Source of the DNA: an uncultured Candidatus Competibacteraceae bacterium
GTDB taxonomy: Bacteria > Pseudomonadota > Gammaproteobacteria > Competibacterales > Competibacteraceae
Direction: 5' to 3'
Length of the DNA: 24,642 nucleotides
Assembly (NCBI GenBank): GCA_937960715.1
Contig: CALGOO010000168.1
Coordinates: forward strand, 1-24,642
Shown: positions 6,752 through 13,208 of the stretch, in pieces
Layout of the letters: each line of letters opens with the position of its first letter
Numbering within the stretch: position 1 is the stretch's first letter
Notes under the pieces: generated by a model
What the model was told of the DNA's origin: nothing
What the model saw: only the letters and a program-made list of their open reading frames with translations
Database searches by the model: none
Translations under genes and position numbers: made by a program

Positions 6752-7345
6752 ATGCCGGATTTCATCCTGGTCGCGGGCGTGGACGAAGCCGGGCGGGGTC
6801 CCCTGGCCGGTCCCGTCGTCGCCGCCGCCGTGATTCTCGACCCGGCCCGTCCCATCGTGGGCCTGGCCGATTCCAAGCAACTCAGCGCGGCCCGGCGCGA
6901 GCAGTTGGCGGCGGCCATCCGCGCCAACGCCCTGGCCTGGGCGCTGGGCCGCGCCGAAGTCGCCGAGATCGACCGGCTCAACATCCTGCAAGCAACCCTG
7001 CTGGCGATGCAACGGGCGGTGGCGGCTTTACACATCGCTCCAGAACAGGTGCTGGTGGACGGCAACCGCTGTCCCCAACTGGCTTGCCCCTGCCAGGCCA
7101 TCGTCAAGGGCGACGCCACCGTGCCGGCCATCAGCGCCGCCTCGATCCTGGCCAAGGTCGCGCGGGACGCCGAATTGCGCCAACTGCACGAGTGCTATCC
7201 CGACTACGGCTTTGCCCGGCACAAGGGCTATCCGACCGCCGCCCACCTGGACGCCTTGCGTCGGCTGGGGCCATGCCCCGAGCATCGCCGTTCCTACGCC
7301 CCCGTCATCGCCGTGCTGCAAACCACCTTCGAGACACGAGGATGA
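6752..7345 (+). CDS. rnhB: Ribonuclease HII
   Basis: A 197-residue enzyme that removes ribonucleotides and RNA from RNA-DNA hybrids. The N-terminal GVDEAGRGPLAGPVV holds the Asp-Glu catalytic pair. VDGNRCP, the KGDATVPAISAASILAKVARD block with another catalytic Asp, and YGFARHKGYPTAAHLDAL complete the family signature. Length is typical. No convincing Shine-Dalgarno sequence precedes the ATG, but the start gives the normal N terminus. Its stop overlaps the dnaE start (ATGA), the coupled rnhB-dnaE arrangement common in gammaproteobacteria. Confidence 0.95.
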   Translation: MPDFILVAGVDEAGRGPLAGPVVAAAVILDPARPIVGLADSKQLSAARREQLAAAIRANALAWALGRAEVAEIDRLNILQATLLAMQRAVAALHIAPEQVLVDGNRCPQLACPCQAIVKGDATVPAISAASILAKVARDAELRQLHECYPDYGFARHKGYPTAAHLDALRRLGPCPEHRRSYAPVIAVLQTTFETRG

Positions 7346-10300
7346 CCATTCCTTTCGTTCATTTGCGCCTGCATACCGAGTATTCGCTGGTGGATGGACT
7401 GATCCGCATCAAGAGCCTGGTCAGACAGGTCGCCGCCGCCGGGATGCCGGCGGTCGCGGTGACCGACGTCAGCAACCTGTTCGCCCTGATCAAGTTTTAC
7501 AAGGCCGCGCTGGGGGCCGGTATCAAGCCGATCGTCGGGGTGGAAACCTGGGTGCGGCGACAGGACGAACCCGCCCGGCTGGTGCTGCTGTGCCAGAACC
7601 TGGCCGGTTATCGCCATTTGACCCGGCTGGTCAGCCGCGGCTATCTGGAAGGCCAGCAGCGCGGCGCGCCGGTGCTCGACCACCGCTGGCTGCGCGGTAA
7701 CACCGAAGGTCTGATCGCGCTGTCCGCCGGGCGCGAGGGCGAATTGGGCCAGGCGTTGCTGAACGACCGGCTTGACCAGGCCCGGGACTGGCTGGCCGAC
7801 TGGCGGCAACTGTTTCCGGATCGGTTCTATCTGGAAGTGCAGCGCACCGGTCGGCCCCAGGAGGAGGACTATCTGGAAGCTGCCCTGGACCTGGCGGCGG
7901 CGACTGGAACGCCGGTGGTGGCGACCAACGAAGCGTGTTTCCTCCAGCGCGAGGATTTCGAGGCCCACGAGACGCGAGTCTGCATCCACGAGGGCGCGGC
8001 GCTGAACGACCCGCGCCGGCCGCGCCGCCACAGCGACCAGCAATATCTGCGCGCGCCGGCCGAAATGGCGGAACTGTTCGCCGATCTGCCGGAGGCCCTG
8101 GAGAACAGCGTCGAGATCGCCCGCCGCTGCAATCTGCGGCTGGACCTGGGAAAAAACGTGCTGCCGGATTTTCCGGTGCCGGGGGGGATGACCGCCGACG
8201 CCTACTTTACGGTCCAGGCCCGCGCCGGCCTGGAGCGGCGGTTACCGCGACTGCTCGATCCTGTCGCGCCCGATTTCGCCGACCGTCGCCGGCCCTACGA
8301 CGAGCGGCTGGAAACCGAGTTGAAGGTCATCATCCAGATGGGGTTTCCCGGCTACTTCCTCATCGTGGCCGACTTCATCCAGTGGGCGCGTGACCATGGC
8401 GTGCCGGTCGGGCCGGGGCGCGGCTCCGGCGCCGGTTCGCTGGTGGCCTACGCGCTCGGCATCACCGACCTGGATCCCTTGGCCTACGAGCTGCTGTTCG
8501 AGCGCTTCCTCAATCCCGAACGGGTGTCCATGCCGGATTTCGACATTGATTTCTGCATGGAAGGCCGCGACAAGGTCATCGACTACGTCGCCCAGCGCTA
8601 CGGTCGCGACCGGGTCTCGCAGATCGCCACTCACGGCAGCATGGCGGCCAAGGCGGTGGTGCGCGACGTGGGCCGGGTACTGGGTCATCCCTACGGCTTC
8701 GTGGATCGCATCGCCAAGCTGATTCCATTCGAAATCGGCATGACCCTCGACAAGGCCATCGAGCAGGAGGCGGAACTGCGCCGGCTGTACGAGCATGACG
8801 AAGAAATCAAGGCGCTGATCGATCTGGCCCGCAAGCTGGAGGGATTGGCGCGCAACGTCGGCAAGCACGCGGGGGGGGTGGTGATCGCGCCCACCAGCCT
8901 GACCGATTTTTCCCCGCTGTATTGCGAAGAGGGCGATTCCAGTCTGGTCACCCAGTTCGACAAGGACGACGTGGAAGCGGCCGGACTGGTGAAGTTCGAT
9001 TTCTTGGGTCTGCGGACGCTGACCATTATCGACTGGGCGGTGCGGACCATCAACGACCAGCGCAAGGTCGTCGGCGAACCACCGCTGGATATCGCGACCA
9101 TTCCGCTGGACGATGCGCCGACCTTCGACCTGCTCAAGCGCCATCGGACCACGGCGGTGTTCCAGTTGGAGTCCAGCGGCATGAAGGACCTGATCCGTCG
9201 CCTGCAACCGGATTGCTTCGAGGATATCGTGGCGCTGGTGGCGCTGTTCCGACCGGGGCCGCTGCAATCGGGCATGGTCGACGACTTCATCGACCGCAAG
9301 CATGGCCGCGCCCGGATCGAATATCCTCATCCAGCCCTGGCGTCGATTCTCAAACCGACTTATGGCGTCATTCTTTACCAGGAACAGGTGATGCAGATCG
9401 CCCAGGTGCTATCGGGCTATACCCTGGGGGGGGCGGATTTGCTGCGGCGGGCGATGGGGAAGAAGGATGCCGAAAAAATGGCCAAGGAACGGGATGGGTT
9501 TGTGAAAGGCGCGACGAATCGCGGGGTCGAGCCGGAGACGGCGTCTTATATATTTGACTTAATAGATAAATTCGCGGGTTATGGTTTCAACAAGTGCTTA
9601 AGTGGCAATACCGTGGTCATGGAAGCGAATACCGGGGAAATAACGACGATTGAAGCGCTTTTTAAAAACTCACGCCAATTTGCGATTCATGCACTGGATG
9701 ACTCTGGTAAATTACAGGTCAGGCAGATATCCGCTGTGGTGTGGAATGGTCGAAAACCAGTATTTGAACTCACTACCGCACTAGGTAAACGAATTACCGC
9801 AACCGCCAACCATCCATTCCGGATGCTGGACGGTTGGATTCCTCTGGAAAACCTTCGTATCGGTGATCGTATTGCCGTTCCCCGGAAGCTCCAAACCGCC
9901 ACGAAAAAAACCTGGCCCCGGCACGAGCTGATTACCCTCGCGGGCTTGCTATCGGAAGGTAATACTTGCCACCCGACTTGCCTGTATTTTTATGGCAATG
10001 AACCGTTGCTGGTGGAAGATTTCGCTGCCGCCGCGGCGAAATTCCCCAATTCGGTCGCACGGGTCTATCGCCGTTCCAATAACCGTCTGGAAGTGTGCGT
10101 CAGCACCGGTCAGGATCGGCGCTTCCGCGCGGGACAAATACCCTGGAATGCCCGCCCCGCGGTTTGCGGCTCCCTGGCGCTGGCGGTGGAGTGGGAGGCC
10201 CTCCCGCGTCGCAGCGGCGCGTTTGAGTGGGCGCGGGCATTGGATCTGATCGGTTGCAAGGCCACGGAAAAGCAAATCCCATCTCCCGTGTTTGAATTGT

Positions 10301-12228
10301 GTGATGCCGATTTGGAACTGTTTCTGGGGCGCTTGTGGGCCGGCGATGGCTTTATCGCCACCGGGAAACGGGCGGCTTTACCCCCCTTTTATGCGACCTC
10401 TTCACGGAAGTTGGCTGATGGGGTGCAAAACCTGTTATTGCGTCTTGGAATCGTTAGCCGGATCGAATTGAAGCAATTCAAGTATCGGGATAGCCCGCGT
10501 CCAGGCTTTGCCGTAAGGCTGCTTGGAGAATCGATGCTGGAAACCTTTGTCGAGCATATCGCGCCACATGTCGTCGGGCGTGAATCACAGCTTGAAACCT
10601 TGCGTCGGTATTTAGCCTCCGTGCAACCGGCCATGACCAGCAAGGATACGATTCCAGCCGAAGTCCGCGCGTGGGTTGCCGCTGAACGCGCCCAGCTTGG
10701 CCTGACCTGGAAAGAACTGGAACAACGCTCCGGGGTATCCATGAAGGAATTTCTCGGTCAAGGGTCAACGGTCAAACAGGGTTTCCGGCGAACCACCATC
10801 GGGCGTTTGGCGCGATTTCTGGGTGGGCAACGTCTGAGCAATCTGGCTGATTCCGATCTGTTCTGGGACCGCGTGGTCTCTATCGTGCCCAAGGGGGTTG
10901 CGGATACCTACGACTTGACGGTCCAAGAGGACCATAATTTTGTTGCCAGTGGGATCGTGGTACATAACTCCCACTCCGCCGCCTACGCGCTGTTGTCCTA
11001 CCAGACCGCCTGGCTGAAGGCGCATTATCCGGCGGCGTTCATGGCGGCGGTGCTGTCCTCGGACATGGACAAGACCGACAAGGTGGTGGTGTTCGTCCAG
11101 GAATGCCGCCGCATGGGCCTCACGCTGACGGCGCCGGCCATCAATGGGTCCGAGTACCGGTTCACGGTCGGCGAAATCGGCGAAATTCGCTACGGCCTGG
11201 GGGCGATCAAAGGCGCGGGGGAGGGCGCCATCGAGGCGCTGGTCCAGGAGCGAGATCAGGGCGGGCCGTACCGCGACCTGTTCGACCTCTGCCAGCGGGT
11301 GGATTTGCGCAAGCTCAACCGCCGGGTGCTGGAGGCGCTGGTCCGTTCCGGTGCGTTCGACGCCCTCGGCCCCAACCGGGCGACGCTGATGGCGCAATTG
11401 CCGGAGGCATTGCAACTGGCCGAGCAACATTCCCGCAACGACGCCGCTGGCCAGAACGATCTGTTCGGGCTGGCCGTCGCCGAGAAAACAGCGGCTCGAC
11501 CCCTGCATATCGCCAAGGTTCCAGAGTGGGACGAGGAGGAGCGACTGCGCGGCGAGAAGGAAACGCTGGGCGTCTATCTTACCGGTCATCCCATCCATCG
11601 AGTGGCGACGGAACTGAACGCGCTCCAGGTCACCCGGCTGCGTGACCTGACCGAGCATGGCGGCTTTCCCCGCCGGGGCAACGAGCGCCCAGTGTTGATT
11701 GCTGGCCTGGTGGCTGGCGTGCGCGTCCGCAACGCCAACCGGGGTGGGCGGATGGCTTTCGTGACCCTGGACGACGAGGGCGGACGCATCGAGGTCCGTC
11801 TCTTTCCGGAAGTGTACGAGCGGCACCGGCCCCTGATCGTCGAGGACGCTCTTTTACTGGCGCATGGGACGCTGGGCTGGGACGAGTTCAATCAGACCAC
11901 GCGTCTGACCGTCGAGCGGGTGTTGGATCTGGATCGAGCGCGCGCCGAATATGCGCGGCGGCTGATCGTGCGGCTCGACGCCCGGCGGTGCCAGGAAGGC
12001 GTGTTGCGCCGACTGGCCAGCGTATTGGTCGAGCATCGCGCCGACGGCCATTGCGTGGTGTGGGTGGAATACATCGGCTCCGGCGCGCGGGTGGAACTGG
12101 CGTTCGGTCCGAACTGGCGGGTCAGGCCCAGCGAGGCGCTGTTGAAGCGGTTGCGCGAGTTGACGGGCGCGGAGGCGGTGCAATTACGCTACGACCCGCA
12201 AGCGGCGAATCGCGACAATTTGGTTTGA
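7342..12228 (+). CDS. dnaE: DNA polymerase III alpha subunit interrupted in frame by an intein
   Basis: The 1628-codon frame equals an ordinary DnaE of about 1170 residues plus a 458-residue intein (residues 752-1209). Domains in order: PHP domain starting FVHLRLHTEYSLVDG; palm with GPGRGSGAGSLVAYALGITDLDPL and the catalytic PDFDIDF (Asp399, Asp401, Asp403); fingers with KHAGGVVIAPTSL, FQLESSGMKDLIRRL and LFRPGPLQSGMVDDFI; interrupted motif FAGYGFNK / SHSAAYALLSYQTAWLKAHYPAAFMAAVLSSDMD; helix-hairpin-helix region; and an OB-fold near residues 1440-1530. The ATG at 7342 is chosen because it overlaps the rnhB stop and gives the usual DnaE N terminus. Activity depends on the intein splicing itself out after translation. 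Replicative polymerase essential for chromosome duplication. Confidence 0.97.
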   Translation: MTIPFVHLRLHTEYSLVDGLIRIKSLVRQVAAAGMPAVAVTDVSNLFALIKFYKAALGAGIKPIVGVETWVRRQDEPARLVLLCQNLAGYRHLTRLVSRGYLEGQQRGAPVLDHRWLRGNTEGLIALSAGREGELGQALLNDRLDQARDWLADWRQLFPDRFYLEVQRTGRPQEEDYLEAALDLAAATGTPVVATNEACFLQREDFEAHETRVCIHEGAALNDPRRPRRHSDQQYLRAPAEMAELFADLPEALENSVEIARRCNLRLDLGKNVLPDFPVPGGMTADAYFTVQARAGLERRLPRLLDPVAPDFADRRRPYDERLETELKVIIQMGFPGYFLIVADFIQWARDHGVPVGPGRGSGAGSLVAYALGITDLDPLAYELLFERFLNPERVSMPDFDIDFCMEGRDKVIDYVAQRYGRDRVSQIATHGSMAAKAVVRDVGRVLGHPYGFVDRIAKLIPFEIGMTLDKAIEQEAELRRLYEHDEEIKALIDLARKLEGLARNVGKHAGGVVIAPTSLTDFSPLYCEEGDSSLVTQFDKDDVEAAGLVKFDFLGLRTLTIIDWAVRTINDQRKVVGEPPLDIATIPLDDAPTFDLLKRHRTTAVFQLESSGMKDLIRRLQPDCFEDIVALVALFRPGPLQSGMVDDFIDRKHGRARIEYPHPALASILKPTYGVILYQEQVMQIAQVLSGYTLGGADLLRRAMGKKDAEKMAKERDGFVKGATNRGVEPETASYIFDLIDKFAGYGFNKCLSGNTVVMEANTGEITTIEALFKNSRQFAIHALDDSGKLQVRQISAVVWNGRKPVFELTTALGKRITATANHPFRMLDGWIPLENLRIGDRIAVPRKLQTATKKTWPRHELITLAGLLSEGNTCHPTCLYFYGNEPLLVEDFAAAAAKFPNSVARVYRRSNNRLEVCVSTGQDRRFRAGQIPWNARPAVCGSLALAVEWEALPRRSGAFEWARALDLIGCKATEKQIPSPVFELCDADLELFLGRLWAGDGFIATGKRAALPPFYATSSRKLADGVQNLLLRLGIVSRIELKQFKYRDSPRPGFAVRLLGESMLETFVEHIAPHVVGRESQLETLRRYLASVQPAMTSKDTIPAEVRAWVAAERAQLGLTWKELEQRSGVSMKEFLGQGSTVKQGFRRTTIGRLARFLGGQRLSNLADSDLFWDRVVSIVPKGVADTYDLTVQEDHNFVASGIVVHNSHSAAYALLSYQTAWLKAHYPAAFMAAVLSSDMDKTDKVVVFVQECRRMGLTLTAPAINGSEYRFTVGEIGEIRYGLGAIKGAGEGAIEALVQERDQGGPYRDLFDLCQRVDLRKLNRRVLEALVRSGAFDALGPNRATLMAQLPEALQLAEQHSRNDAAGQNDLFGLAVAEKTAARPLHIAKVPEWDEEERLRGEKETLGVYLTGHPIHRVATELNALQVTRLRDLTEHGGFPRRGNERPVLIAGLVAGVRVRNANRGGRMAFVTLDDEGGRIEVRLFPEVYERHRPLIVEDALLLAHGTLGWDEFNQTTRLTVERVLDLDRARAEYARRLIVRLDARRCQEGVLRRLASVLVEHRADGHCVVWVEYIGSGARVELAFGPNWRVRPSEALLKRLRELTGAEAVQLRYDPQAANRDNLV
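9595..10968 (+). mobile_element. DnaE intein with LAGLIDADG homing endonuclease domain
   Basis: A 458-residue self-splicing insertion. It begins with Cys (CLSGNTVV, block A), has TATANHPF (block B, T..H) and GWIPLENLRIGDRIAVP. Near its end it has YDLTVQEDHNFVASGIVVHN (blocks F and G), closing with His-Asn; the +1 extein residue is Ser. These are class 1 splicing residues. Two LAGLIDADG motifs are seen: LAGLLSEG (9937-9960), where the acidic residue is Glu, and LGRLWAGDG ending at the Asp codon 10345-10347. Both keep an acidic residue, so the nuclease could be active. About residues 1106-1166 (LGLTWKELEQRSGVSMKEF and following) look like a helix-turn-helix DNA-binding module. The insertion lies between the Lys and Ser of GFNK/SHSAAY, in the polymerase fingers, where splicing failure should abolish DnaE. 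Confidence 0.95.
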
Positions 12229-12242
12229 GCGTTTGAGTTCCA

Positions 12243-13160
12243 ATGGAAAATGCCTCTCTGATTCTCGGCGCGCTGGGTCCCGTTTTCGCGCTGATTCTGC
12301 TGGGCCTTGGATTGCGGCGGCTTGGCTTTCCCGGCGATGGATTCTGGCCGGCGGCCGAGCGCTTCACTTATTTCCTGCTTTTTCCAGCGCTCCTGGTGCA
12401 GCGGCTGGCGGTGGCGCGATTGGGTGACTACGCGGTCGGGCCGGTGGCGGTGGTCATCGTGGCGATATTGCTGGGGATGACGGCGCTGATCTACGGGTTC
12501 CGACCCTGGCTGAGGGTGGACGGGCCGGCGTTCACCTCGGTCTATCAGGGGGTGATCCGCTTCAACACCTATATCGGGCTGGCGGTGGCGCTGGCGGTGT
12601 TTCACGCCGAGGGCGGGACGGTGGCGGCGCTGGTGATGGCGATCATGATTCCACTGATCAACGTCTTGTGCGTGCTGGTGTTGACGATTCACGCCGGTGG
12701 TTCGGCCACCGTGACGGGGGTGGCGCGCGGTTTGATCACCAACCCGCTGATTGTGGCTTGTCTGACCGGGATCGGGTTGAACCTGAGCGGCATCGGCTTG
12801 CCGTGGGGTTCGGCGGCGGTGCTGGAAATTCTGGCGCGGGCCGCGCTACCGTTGGGCTTGCTGGCGGTGGGGGCTGGGCTACGGTTGGAAGGTCTGCGGC
12901 GGCCGGGGTTGCTGGCGGCGGCCAGCGGCCTGAAACTGCTGGCCTTGCCGGCGCTGGCGGCGGGGCTGTGCTGGGTGGCGCAGCCGGGCCGGCTGGAAAC
13001 GGCGGTGCTGGTGACGTTCGCGGCGCTGCCGGGAGCGTCCACTGCTTATGTCCTGGCGCGGCAACTGGGCGGCGACGCGCCGCTGATCGCGGCCATCGTC
13101 ACGGTGGAAACGGCGGCGGCGTTGGTGACCCTCCCGGCGGTACTGATGTGGGTCGTATGA
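12243..13160 (+). CDS. AEC-family membrane transporter
   Basis: A 305-residue protein, almost entirely membrane helices (about ten), with the two-half repeat layout of the auxin efflux carrier (AEC/MdcF/MleP) family. Features seen are the first-helix segment LGPVFALILLGLGLRRLG, the mid-protein NTYIGLAVALAVF and NPLIVACLTGIGLNLSG, and the final-third AALPGASTAYVLARQLGGD, which corresponds to the family's conserved C-terminal motif. Bacterial members export or exchange small organic anions such as malate or malonate; the substrate here cannot be deduced. It starts 14 bases after dnaE with only a weak ribosome-binding site (GAG), so it may be co-transcribed with dnaE. It is convergent with the next gene. 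Confidence 0.85.
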   Translation: MENASLILGALGPVFALILLGLGLRRLGFPGDGFWPAAERFTYFLLFPALLVQRLAVARLGDYAVGPVAVVIVAILLGMTALIYGFRPWLRVDGPAFTSVYQGVIRFNTYIGLAVALAVFHAEGGTVAALVMAIMIPLINVLCVLVLTIHAGGSATVTGVARGLITNPLIVACLTGIGLNLSGIGLPWGSAAVLEILARAALPLGLLAVGAGLRLEGLRRPGLLAAASGLKLLALPALAAGLCWVAQPGRLETAVLVTFAALPGASTAYVLARQLGGDAPLIAAIVTVETAAALVTLPAVLMWVV

Positions 13161-13171
13161 GGTCATGGATT

Positions 13172-13197
13172 TCCCTCGCCCGCTTGCGAACGAGGGA
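13172..13197. terminator. Hairpin between convergent genes, weak terminator candidate
   Basis: A 7-base perfect inverted repeat TCCCTCG / CGAGGGA with a 12-base loop lies in the 48-base gap between the convergent transporter and spermidine-synthase-like genes. Its position suits a bidirectional terminator, but no T run follows on either strand. Confidence 0.3.
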
Positions 13198-13208
13198 TGG
13201 GGGGGCAG

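Noticed and set aside
7084..7341. Upstream extension of the dnaE frame into rnhB
   Set aside because: It would overlap rnhB in another frame; ATG 7342 gives the standard DnaE N terminus and a 4-base overlap.
9595..10968. Insertion sequence or frame disruption of dnaE
   Set aside because: The insertion is in frame with no stop, has intein splicing motifs at both ends, and lacks terminal inverted repeats or a transposase.
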